This document shows, in pieces, positions 22,916 through 29,808 of a stretch of DNA of 30,942 nucleotides (position 1 is the first letter of the stretch; every line of letters begins with the position of its first letter). The notes under the pieces were generated by a model. That model was not told where the DNA came from. It was given only the letters and a program-made list of their open reading frames with translations, and did no database searches. The stretch is from DSWT01 sp036845725 (GTDB taxonomy: Bacteria > Chloroflexota > Anaerolineae > B4-G1 > SLSP01): assembly GCA_036845725.1 (NCBI GenBank), contig DAIUDK010000055.1, positions 1 through 30,942 on the forward strand, read 5' to 3'. Position numbers and translations under genes: made by a program.

Positions 22916-23539
22916 ATGCGTTCGATTATCATTGGTGTAGCGGGAGGAACCGGATCCGGCAAGACCACGGTGGCGAATCGCATCTTGGAGCGTGTCGGCA
23001 CGGAGCACATCGCGTGTATCCCGCACGATGCTTATTACAAGGATTTACGTCACCTGACGTTGGAGGAACGCAGGAGTCTGAACTTCGATCACCCTGACGC
23101 GCTAGAAACCAGTCTGATGATCGAACACCTGACGCTGCTGCGTAACGGCTATCCCGCCGAAATTCCCGTTTATGATTTCACCCGGCACGCCCGCACCGAC
23201 GAGACGATTCATGTGGAGCCGGCGCCCATCGTGTTGGTAGAAGGCATTCTCATTTTTGCCGAACCGGCCTTGCGTCAGTTGTTTGATGTAAAGCTCTTCA
23301 TCGATACGGCCAGCGACATCCGGCTGATTCGCCGCCTGCAACGCGACATGCAGGAACGGGGCCGGACGTTCGACTCCGTGATTTCGCAGTATATGACGAC
23401 GGTGCGCCCGATGCATCAGGAGTTTGTCGAGCCGAGCAAGCGTCACGCCGACGTGATCATCCCCGAAGGTGGCTTCAACGAGGTGGCGATCGAGATGGTG
23501 GCGGCGCGGATACGAGGATTGTTGACGGAACGGGCGTAA
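22916..23539 (+). CDS. udk: Uridine kinase
   Basis: 207 aa, the normal Udk length. Walker A is GGTGSGKT at residues 10-17. Then come DAYYKD, NFDHPDALE, YDFTRHARTDE and the Walker-B-like strand IVLVEGILIF, followed by RLIRRLQRDMQERGR, all typical of uridine/cytidine kinase, which makes UMP or CMP from the nucleoside with ATP or GTP. GGAGGAGGGTG is a very strong ribosome site just before the ATG at 22916; in-frame codons further upstream lack one. A TGT-GATAAT extended -10 at 22864-22872 is a weak promoter candidate. The stop overlaps the next start by one base, making it the first gene of a nucleotide-sugar operon, where UMP supply for UDP-sugars is a sensible role. Confidence 0.93.
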   Translation: MRSIIIGVAGGTGSGKTTVANRILERVGTEHIACIPHDAYYKDLRHLTLEERRSLNFDHPDALETSLMIEHLTLLRNGYPAEIPVYDFTRHARTDETIHVEPAPIVLVEGILIFAEPALRQLFDVKLFIDTASDIRLIRRLQRDMQERGRTFDSVISQYMTTVRPMHQEFVEPSKRHADVIIPEGGFNEVAIEMVAARIRGLLTERA

Positions 23540-24150
23540 TGCATAATAACGTAAGGATTCATCCCACGGCCGATGTTTCGGACAAGGCGCAGATCGGTCC
23601 CGGAACGAGTATCTGGCATCAGTGTCAGGTGCGCGAGGGCGCGCAAATCGGCCAAAATTGCATCCTCGGCAAGGGTGTCTACGTCGATTTTGGCGTGCGG
23701 ATGGGCGACAACGTCAAGGTGCAGAATTACGTTTCGATTTATCACGGTGTCGAAATTGAGGATGGCGTCTTTGTTGGCCCGCACGTGTGTTTCACCAACG
23801 ACAATCTGCCACGCGCGGTGAACCCTGATGGGTCGTTGAAGGCCGCCGATGATTGGGTGTTGGGGCGGATCGTGGTCAGGCGCGGGGCGGCGCTCGGCGC
23901 AAATGCCACCATTTTGCCCAAGGTCGTCATCGGCGAGTGGGCGATGGTGGGCGCGGGCGCCGTCGTCACCAAAGATGTGCCCGCGCACGGGCTGGTGGTC
24001 GGCAATCCGGCGCGGGTGATCGGATTTGTGTGCGCCTGCGGCGAGCGTCTGCTGCCGGGAGAAACGTGCGAGGGCGAGATGTTGGCGCAGTGCCCGCGTT
24101 GCCGGCATACGGTAGCTATCCCACTCGAAACCTGGAGGAAAATTGTATGA
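23539..24150 (+). CDS. WbpD/WlbB-type sugar N-acetyltransferase (left-handed beta-helix) with C-terminal zinc ribbon
   Basis: 203 aa. Residues 1-155 consist of hexapeptide repeats (for example IHPTADVSDKAQIGPGTSIW, VIGEWAMVGAGAVVTKDVP) forming a left-handed beta-helix, and HGVEIEDGVFVGPHVCFTND is very close to the acetyltransferases that make UDP-2,3-diacetamido-glucuronic acid from acetyl-CoA. GLVVGNPARVIG ends the helix as in WbpD. The tail carries C165xC167 and C185xxC188, a probable zinc ribbon. The gene overlaps udk by one base and the aminotransferase by four. In the proposed pathway it acts after the aminotransferase. I am confident of the fold and fairly confident of the reaction. Confidence 0.88.
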   Translation: MHNNVRIHPTADVSDKAQIGPGTSIWHQCQVREGAQIGQNCILGKGVYVDFGVRMGDNVKVQNYVSIYHGVEIEDGVFVGPHVCFTNDNLPRAVNPDGSLKAADDWVLGRIVVRRGAALGANATILPKVVIGEWAMVGAGAVVTKDVPAHGLVVGNPARVIGFVCACGERLLPGETCEGEMLAQCPRCRHTVAIPLETWRKIV

Positions 24151-25229
24151 TCCCTATCGCTAAGCCGCTCATCGGCGACGAAGAAAAACAGGCGGTTCTC
24201 GAAGTTTTAGACTCTGGCATATTGGCGCAAGGCCCACGGGTCAAGGCCTTTGAAGAGGCGTTTGCGGCTATGTGTGGCGTGCAGCACGCCATTGCGACGA
24301 GCAGCGGGACGACGGCGCTCCACGCGGCGTTGCTGGCGCACAATATCGGTCCAGGGGATGAGGTCATTACCTCGCCGTTCACGTTCATCGCTTCGGCGAA
24401 CAGCGTCTTGTTTGTCGGGGCCAGGCCGGTGTTCGTGGACATTGATCCGGCGACGTTCAACCTGGATCCGGCGCAGATCGAAGCCGCCATCACGCCGCGC
24501 ACGAAGGTGATTTTGCCGGTGCACTTGTTCGGGCTGATGGCGGATATGGATGCGATTCGGGCTATCGCTGACAAATACGGTTTGGCCGTGATCGAGGACG
24601 CCTGCCAATCCCATGGCGCTGTGCTGCACGGCAAGCGTGCGGGCGCGTGGGGAACGGGCACGTTCTCATTGTATCCCACCAAAAACATCACCTCGGCGGA
24701 AGGCGGCATGATCACGACTAACGACGCGCGCATCGCCGAGAACTGCCAGGTCATTCGTCAGCATGGGATGCGCCGGCGCTATTACCACGACGAATTGGGC
24801 TTCAATTTCCGCATGACGGACGTTCACGCCGCGATTGGATTGGCGCAATTGCACAAATTGGAGCAGTTCAACGCGGCGCGGATTGCTAACGCGCGTTATC
24901 TCAACGCGAACTTGCGTGGGGTGGGTATCCCGGTTACACCGGAAGGTTACACGCACGTCTTCCATCAATATACCATCCGCGTGCCGGATGGCCGTCGCGA
25001 CGCATTGGTGGAACATCTGAAAGCGAATGGGATTGGATCCGGCGTCTACTATCCCGTGGCGATTCACCAGCAGACGTATTATACGCAACAGTTGGGATAC
25101 AACCAGCACTTGCCCGAAGCCGAGCGGGCCACGGCGGAAGTGCTCTCGCTGCCGGTGCATCCGGCGCTCGCCCAGGCTGACCTGGAAGCCATCGTCGCGG
25201 CGGTCAACGGCTTTATAGAGCGCGCATGA
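24147..25229 (+). CDS. DegT/DnrJ/EryC1 sugar aminotransferase (WbpE/WlbC-type)
   Basis: 360 aa. PLP-fold landmarks: SSGTTALHAAL at about 52-62, VIEDACQSHGA at 148-157 and FSLYPTKN with the Schiff-base lysine K179. Close relatives amino-transfer onto the 3-keto form of UDP-GlcNAcA, using glutamate, to give UDP-GlcNAc(3NH2)A. The ATG at 24147 is chosen because TGGAGGAAA lies before it and it overlaps the acetyltransferase stop by four bases (ATGA); the open frame continues upstream but is the shadow of that gene. It overlaps the oxidoreductase gene by four bases. WbpE versus another C-3 or C-4 aminotransferase cannot be settled by sequence reading alone; the neighbours favour WbpE. Confidence 0.9.
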   Translation: MIPIAKPLIGDEEKQAVLEVLDSGILAQGPRVKAFEEAFAAMCGVQHAIATSSGTTALHAALLAHNIGPGDEVITSPFTFIASANSVLFVGARPVFVDIDPATFNLDPAQIEAAITPRTKVILPVHLFGLMADMDAIRAIADKYGLAVIEDACQSHGAVLHGKRAGAWGTGTFSLYPTKNITSAEGGMITTNDARIAENCQVIRQHGMRRRYYHDELGFNFRMTDVHAAIGLAQLHKLEQFNAARIANARYLNANLRGVGIPVTPEGYTHVFHQYTIRVPDGRRDALVEHLKANGIGSGVYYPVAIHQQTYYTQQLGYNQHLPEAERATAEVLSLPVHPALAQADLEAIVAAVNGFIERA

Positions 25230-26230
25230 GCAAACATCTCAAAGCCGCCGTCATCGGCGTGGGGGCGATGGGGCGCAACCACGCGCGCGTTTACACGGAG
25301 ATCGCTCAGACCAGGCTCGTCGGCGTGGCGGATGCCAGTCCACAGACGGGGCAACAGATCGCCGTCAAGTATGGCGTCCCGGCCTACGCGGATTACCGCG
25401 AACTTCTCGAACGCGAGAAGCCAGACGTGGTGACGGTCGCCGTCCCCACGCGCTATCACCGCGAAGTGGCGGAGACGGTGATGGCCGCCGGCGCCGACGT
25501 GCTGGTCGAGAAGCCGATTGCTGCCACCGTGGAGGAGGCGCAGGCACTCATCGATTGCGCCGAGGCGCTTGGACGCCGTTTGACGGTCGGCCACATCGTG
25601 CGCTTCAGCCCGGCGATCCGGGCGCTCAAGGAACATCTGGCGGCGGGTGAGTTGGGCAAGATTTTCCAGATCGTGTGTCGGCGGGTGGGACCGTTTCCGC
25701 CTCGGGTGCGGGATGTAGGCGTCGTCGTTGATCTGGCGCCGCACGATCTGGACGTGATGCGCTTCATCAGCGGGGCCGAACCGGTGCGCGTTTTCGCCGA
25801 GACGGAGCGGCGCATTCACACGGAGCACGAAGACTTGGTGACGGCGCTTTTGCGTTTCGACAACGCGATGACCGGCGTTTTGGACATCAACTGGCTGACG
25901 CCGCAAAAAGTGCGCGAGGTGGTGGTGCTCGGCGAACAGGGGATGTTCCGCGCCGACGACCTGCTGCAAGACCTCTTCTTCTACGAGAACGCCGAGGTCA
26001 ACGGCTCGGCCTGGAGCCATCTCAGCATTCTGAAGGGCGTGAGTGAGGGACGGATGGTGCGTTATCCCATCCAACGTTACGAGCCTTTGCGGGCAGAACT
26101 GGAAGCTTTCGCCTCTGCCGTGTTAACCGATACTCCGGTTCCGGTGAGCGGCGGCGACGGGTTGGCCGCGTTGCGGTTAGCGTTGGCGGTGGTAGAATCC
26201 GGTAAAACGCAGCGCGTGATCGAGGTGTAG
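25226..26230 (+). CDS. Gfo/Idh/MocA-family NAD-dependent oxidoreductase (WbpB/WlbA-type)
   Basis: 334 aa. The Rossmann motif is GVGAMG at 11-16, and the family EKP motif is at 95-97 (VLVEKPIAA). The C-terminal domain carries LAPHDLDVMRF with the catalytic-region His. In the WbpB/WlbA role it oxidises C-3 of UDP-GlcNAcA, supplying the keto sugar to the aminotransferase. WlbA/WbpB sequences are normally longer at about 310-350 aa, which fits. The start overlaps the upstream stop by four bases (ATGA) and the next gene follows after one base. Other Gfo/Idh/MocA reactions cannot be excluded without structure-based comparison, but all four neighbours belong to this pathway. Confidence 0.88.
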   Translation: MSKHLKAAVIGVGAMGRNHARVYTEIAQTRLVGVADASPQTGQQIAVKYGVPAYADYRELLEREKPDVVTVAVPTRYHREVAETVMAAGADVLVEKPIAATVEEAQALIDCAEALGRRLTVGHIVRFSPAIRALKEHLAAGELGKIFQIVCRRVGPFPPRVRDVGVVVDLAPHDLDVMRFISGAEPVRVFAETERRIHTEHEDLVTALLRFDNAMTGVLDINWLTPQKVREVVVLGEQGMFRADDLLQDLFFYENAEVNGSAWSHLSILKGVSEGRMVRYPIQRYEPLRAELEAFASAVLTDTPVPVSGGDGLAALRLALAVVESGKTQRVIEV

Positions 26231-26231
26231 G

Positions 26232-27554
26232 GTGGATTTGAACAGTCTGCGGCAAAAAATCGCCGCGCAAACCGCGCGGATTGGCGTGATCGGGTTAGGC
26301 TACGTGGGATTGCCGGTAGCGTGTCTGTTCGCCGAAGCCGGGTTCGACGTGACCGGCGTGGACCTCAAGGCGGAGCGCGTGGCGGCCATCAACGCCGGGA
26401 TTTCGCCTATCGAAGGGCGCGAACCGGGGCTGTCCGAGTTGCTAGCGGACGTCATCGCCAGCGGGCGCTTGCGGGCGACGACGGAGTATGCCGCCCTGCA
26501 AGAGTGCAATGCGGTCACCATCAACGTGGAAACGCCGGTGGATGAACAGCACACACCGCGCTATGTGGCGCTGCGGAGCGCGTTACGCGACCTCGGTCCC
26601 GCCCTAAAAGCCGGCGCGTTGGTGATCGTTGAGTCAACTATCGCCCCTAGCACGATGGCGCGCATCGTCAAACCCTTGCTGGAAGAAGCGTCCGGCAAGC
26701 GCGTCAACGCCGATTTTTACCTCGGCCACTGCCCGGAGCGGGTGATGCCGGGGAAGCTGCTCGCTAACCTGCGCGGCGTGAGCCGGGTCTGCGGCGGCGA
26801 GACGCCGGAAACCGCTGAGGCGATGATCGCGTTGTACCGTTACATTGTCCAGGCCGATCTCGATGCGGCGGACTGCATCACGGCGGAGCTGGTGAAGACG
26901 GCGGAGAACGCCTACCGCGATGTGAACATCGCGTTTGCCAATGAGGTGGCGCTGGTCTGCGAGGCCGTGGGCGGCGATGTGTGGAAAGTGCGCGAGCTGG
27001 TTAACAAGTCGCCGGGCCGCGCTATGCTCCTGCCGGGGGCCGGGGTGGGTGGGCACTGCATCCCCAAAGACCCGTGGTTGCTGGTGTATCAGGCGCAGCA
27101 AACGGGTGTCCCTGTGCGGCTGATCCCGGCGGCGCGCGCGGTTAATGAGGAAATGCCGTTGCACATCGCCGCCTTGCTCGAAGATGCGCTGCGCGAGGCC
27201 GGTAAGCCACTGGAAGGCGCGCGCGTGCTGGTGCTAGGGTACGCTTATCTTGAGGATTCCGATGATACGCGCAACAGTCCGAGCGAGGCGCTGGTCGCGG
27301 AGTTGCGCGAATGCGGCGCGGAGGTGGTGATCCACGATCCGTATGTGCCGGGGTATCAGGGCGACGTCTATGCGATGGCGGAAGGCTGTGATGCGGTGGT
27401 GGTGATGGTTAAGCATAGCGAATACAAAACGCTCGATCTGGCGGCCCTCAAGGCTGTGCTGCGCGCGCCGGTTCTGGTGGATGGAAGGCGCACGTTTCCT
27501 CAGGCCGTGGGCTGGATTCGACGCGGCGTAGGCGAAGGGGCACGGCAGCAATGA
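26232..27554 (+). CDS. UDP-N-acetylhexosamine 6-dehydrogenase (WbpA/WecC-type nucleotide sugar dehydrogenase)
   Basis: 440 aa with the full three-domain architecture. The NAD fold starts with VIGLGYVGLPVA at about 19-30. ESTIAPSTM, GHCPERVMPG (residues 165-174), the AELVKTAENAYRD helix with K222, and the catalytic cysteine C276 in GVGGHCIPKDP are all present. It oxidises the C-6 hydroxyl of a UDP-HexNAc twice to a uronic acid using 2 NAD+. The GHCPERV and GGHCIPKDP signature is that of the UDP-GlcNAc/ManNAc group, not UDP-glucose enzymes. The start is GTG at 26232, one base after the upstream stop, with GAGGTG inside that stop region. The gene overlaps the epimerase gene by four bases. Whether the substrate is UDP-GlcNAc (WbpA) or UDP-ManNAc (WecC) is uncertain; neighbours favour the former. 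Confidence 0.92.
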   Translation: MDLNSLRQKIAAQTARIGVIGLGYVGLPVACLFAEAGFDVTGVDLKAERVAAINAGISPIEGREPGLSELLADVIASGRLRATTEYAALQECNAVTINVETPVDEQHTPRYVALRSALRDLGPALKAGALVIVESTIAPSTMARIVKPLLEEASGKRVNADFYLGHCPERVMPGKLLANLRGVSRVCGGETPETAEAMIALYRYIVQADLDAADCITAELVKTAENAYRDVNIAFANEVALVCEAVGGDVWKVRELVNKSPGRAMLLPGAGVGGHCIPKDPWLLVYQAQQTGVPVRLIPAARAVNEEMPLHIAALLEDALREAGKPLEGARVLVLGYAYLEDSDDTRNSPSEALVAELRECGAEVVIHDPYVPGYQGDVYAMAEGCDAVVVMVKHSEYKTLDLAALKAVLRAPVLVDGRRTFPQAVGWIRRGVGEGARQQ

Positions 27555-28645
27555 AGATCGTTACAGTAGTGGGTGCGCGTCCGCAGTTTATCAAGGCCGC
27601 GCCGGTGAGTCGGGTGTTACGGCAGAGTCACACCGAAGTGCTGCTCCATACCGGCCAGCATTACGACGAGAATATGTCGGCGGTGTTCTTTGCTGAGCTG
27701 GATCTGCCGCAGCCGGACGTAAACCTGGGCGTCGGTTCCGGCTTGCACGGCGCGCAGACGGCGGCGATGTTGGCCGGGATTGAGCAGGTGCTGCTGGCCG
27801 AGAAGCCGGATTGGGTGTTGGTGTATGGCGACACGAACTCGACGCTGGCAGGAGCTCTGGCAGCGGCCAAGTTGCACATCAAGGTAGCGCACGTCGAAGC
27901 CGGCCTGCGCAGCTTCAACCGGCGGATGCCGGAGGAAATTAACCGCGTCCTGGCCGACCATATCTCAACGTTATTGCTTTGCCCCAGCCAGACCGCCGTG
28001 GAAAACCTGGCCGCGGAGGGTGTCACCCACGGAGTCCATCTGGTAGGGGACGTAATGGCGGACGCACTGGCTTTCGCGGCAGCTCGCGCACAGACCCATT
28101 CCGATGTTTTGCAACGCCTGGGCCTGAGCGAAAAAGGATTCTTGTTGGCCACCGTCCATCGCGCCGAAAACACGGACGACCCGGCTCGTCTACACGCCAT
28201 TCTGGAAGCCTTTTCTGCTTTGGATGAACCAATTGTTTTCCCCATACATCCCCGCACTCGCACTTACCTTGAGGCATTGGATCTAAAATCCACAATCCAC
28301 AATCTAAAATCCATTGATCCTGTAGGATACCTGGACATGGTGCGACTGGAGCAGGCCGCGCGGATGATTTTGACCGATTCCGGCGGCATCCAGAAAGAGG
28401 CGTATTGGCTCGGTGTGCCATGCGTGACGTTGCGCGACGAGACAGAGTGGGTGGAGACGGTGCAGGCGGGGTGGAATGTACTGGCGGGGGCGGATACGGC
28501 GCGGATTGTGACGGCGGTGCGGGAGTTTGTATTGCCGGAGGTGCGTCCGGCGTTGTATGGGGATGGAGCAGCGGCGGCGCGAATAGTGGGAAGGCTACAG
28601 TCCGACAAAGATAAGCGTCTCAGCAGGTGTAGTACATGTCACTAA
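27551..28645 (+). CDS. wecB: Non-hydrolysing UDP-N-acetylglucosamine 2-epimerase (WecB/WbpI family)
   Basis: 364 aa, normal length. GARPQFIKAAPV at 8-19, HTGQHYDENM, YGDTNSTLAG, HVEAGLRSFNR and LTDSGGIQKEA are all conserved, with the catalytic Asp and Glu blocks in place. WecB converts UDP-GlcNAc to UDP-ManNAc; WbpI does the same at C-2 of UDP-GlcNAc(3NAc)A. In the present set of genes WbpI would complete the pathway, so the symbol is family-level. Residues 244-256 (LKSTIHNLKS) are encoded by a period-7 repeat array at 28280-28314, an unusual feature for this gene. It overlaps the upstream stop by four bases and the following gene by 10 bases. The C-terminus ends just past the core fold. Confidence 0.92.
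   Translation: MKIVTVVGARPQFIKAAPVSRVLRQSHTEVLLHTGQHYDENMSAVFFAELDLPQPDVNLGVGSGLHGAQTAAMLAGIEQVLLAEKPDWVLVYGDTNSTLAGALAAAKLHIKVAHVEAGLRSFNRRMPEEINRVLADHISTLLLCPSQTAVENLAAEGVTHGVHLVGDVMADALAFAAARAQTHSDVLQRLGLSEKGFLLATVHRAENTDDPARLHAILEAFSALDEPIVFPIHPRTRTYLEALDLKSTIHNLKSIDPVGYLDMVRLEQAARMILTDSGGIQKEAYWLGVPCVTLRDETEWVETVQAGWNVLAGADTARIVTAVREFVLPEVRPALYGDGAAAARIVGRLQSDKDKRLSRCSTCH
28280..28314. repeat. Heptanucleotide tandem array (AATCYAM)x5 inside wecB-family gene
   Basis: Read in sevens from 28280: GATCTAA, AATCCAC, AATCCAC, AATCTAA, AATCCAT. Two units are identical neighbours and all fit one consensus with at most two changes. The array is translated as residues 244-256 of the epimerase and is much more AT-rich than the flanking coding sequence. 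Confidence 0.8.
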
Positions 28646-29739
28646 TGATGAATGTCGCGGTACTTGGGGCTGGAAATGGCGGGCAAGCTATGGCTGGATA
28701 TCTGGCGACACAAGGCTTCAACGTGCGTTTGTGGGATCGGTCTCTGGAACGACTTGAACCAATTATCATTCAAGGTGGAATTACCCTTACTGGTAAATTA
28801 TCTGGATTTGGAGCACTCAAGACAATCTCTACCGAGTTGTTGGAGGTTCTTCAGGACGCACAGGTAATTATGGTAGTGACCACAGCGGACGCCCATGAAG
28901 ACATAGCCAGAAGATGTGTTCCCTTTTTGCAAGATGGACAGGTCATTGTTTTGAATCCTGGCCGGACGTGCGGGGCAATGGTATTTCGGCAAGCCTTGAG
29001 TGAGGCGCGTTTGTCAGCGCGTGTTTACGTTGCTGAAGCGCAGAGTCTTGTTTATGCGTGTCGGATTACCGGGCCAGCTATGGTTAATGTGTTCGGTGTT
29101 AAACGGCTGGTACCACTTGCAGCTATGCCCGCGCAAGATACTCCGCGTGTACTGGAATCTGTTCAACAGATGTATTCGTGTTTTGTGGGCGCGCGTGACG
29201 TGATCGAGACAGGATTGGAAAACATTGGCGCTATTTTTCACCCAGCGATTGCGTTGTTGAATGCAGTACGCGTTGAAGCCGCTGACTCTTTCTTGTTTTA
29301 TCAGACAATGACGCCCAAAGTCTCTTTGTTTGTGGAGAAATTGGACCAAGAACGAGTGGCTGTGGGCAAGGCTTTTGGACTTCACTTGACCACGGCTAAG
29401 GATTGGGTGTTACGCTCGTATGAAAATGTCCAGGGCGATACGCTTTATGCTCGTATGCGTTCTAATCCGGCTTACGATGGTATAGAGGCGCCGACGAGCC
29501 TTGAGTCACGGATGTTTACCGAAGACGTACCGACTGGCCTAGTGCCGATTGCTGAATTGGCAGATTTGGCCGGAGTGGATGCGCATTTGTGTCGGGCGCT
29601 TGTAGATCTATCCTCGGCACTGTGCCAGAGAGATTTTTGGGCAGAGGGTCGTACTCGTAAGCGGTTAGGCATCGAGGGTATGCAGGCGCAAGACCTGGTA
29701 AATTGGGTTACGACAGGAACCACATCTCATGTATTATAG
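28636..29739 (+). CDS. NAD(P)-binding octopine/nopaline (opine) dehydrogenase family protein
   Basis: 367 aa. GAGNGGQAMAGYL at about 11-23 is the dinucleotide-binding motif of the opine-dehydrogenase family, and the C-terminal helical octopine-DH domain begins with ENIGAIFHPAIALLNA, in which H is the expected catalytic residue. These enzymes reductively join an amino acid amino group to a 2-oxo acid (pyruvate or similar) with NAD(P)H to make opines. The ATG at 28636 has AGGTG 6 bases upstream and overlaps the previous gene by 10 bases; two more ATGs follow at 28645 and 28648. The base composition is clearly more AT-rich than in the upstream five genes, so the gene may be a later addition. It precedes an ATP-grasp gene. 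Confidence 0.85.
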   Translation: MSLMMNVAVLGAGNGGQAMAGYLATQGFNVRLWDRSLERLEPIIIQGGITLTGKLSGFGALKTISTELLEVLQDAQVIMVVTTADAHEDIARRCVPFLQDGQVIVLNPGRTCGAMVFRQALSEARLSARVYVAEAQSLVYACRITGPAMVNVFGVKRLVPLAAMPAQDTPRVLESVQQMYSCFVGARDVIETGLENIGAIFHPAIALLNAVRVEAADSFLFYQTMTPKVSLFVEKLDQERVAVGKAFGLHLTTAKDWVLRSYENVQGDTLYARMRSNPAYDGIEAPTSLESRMFTEDVPTGLVPIAELADLAGVDAHLCRALVDLSSALCQRDFWAEGRTRKRLGIEGMQAQDLVNWVTTGTTSHVL

Positions 29740-29808
29740 TCCTGCAGGCCGACGGTGTTCTTTAACAGTAACCCTCTTTGACTATCAATCCATATAAGAG
29801 TGCTGATA

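Noticed and set aside
23853..24146. 98-residue upstream extension of the aminotransferase
   Set aside because: It is a shadow frame of the acetyltransferase gene; the ATG at 24147 has a strong ribosome site.
25079..26074. 331-residue minus-strand open frame
   Set aside because: It is antisense to the aminotransferase and oxidoreductase genes, without domain signature.
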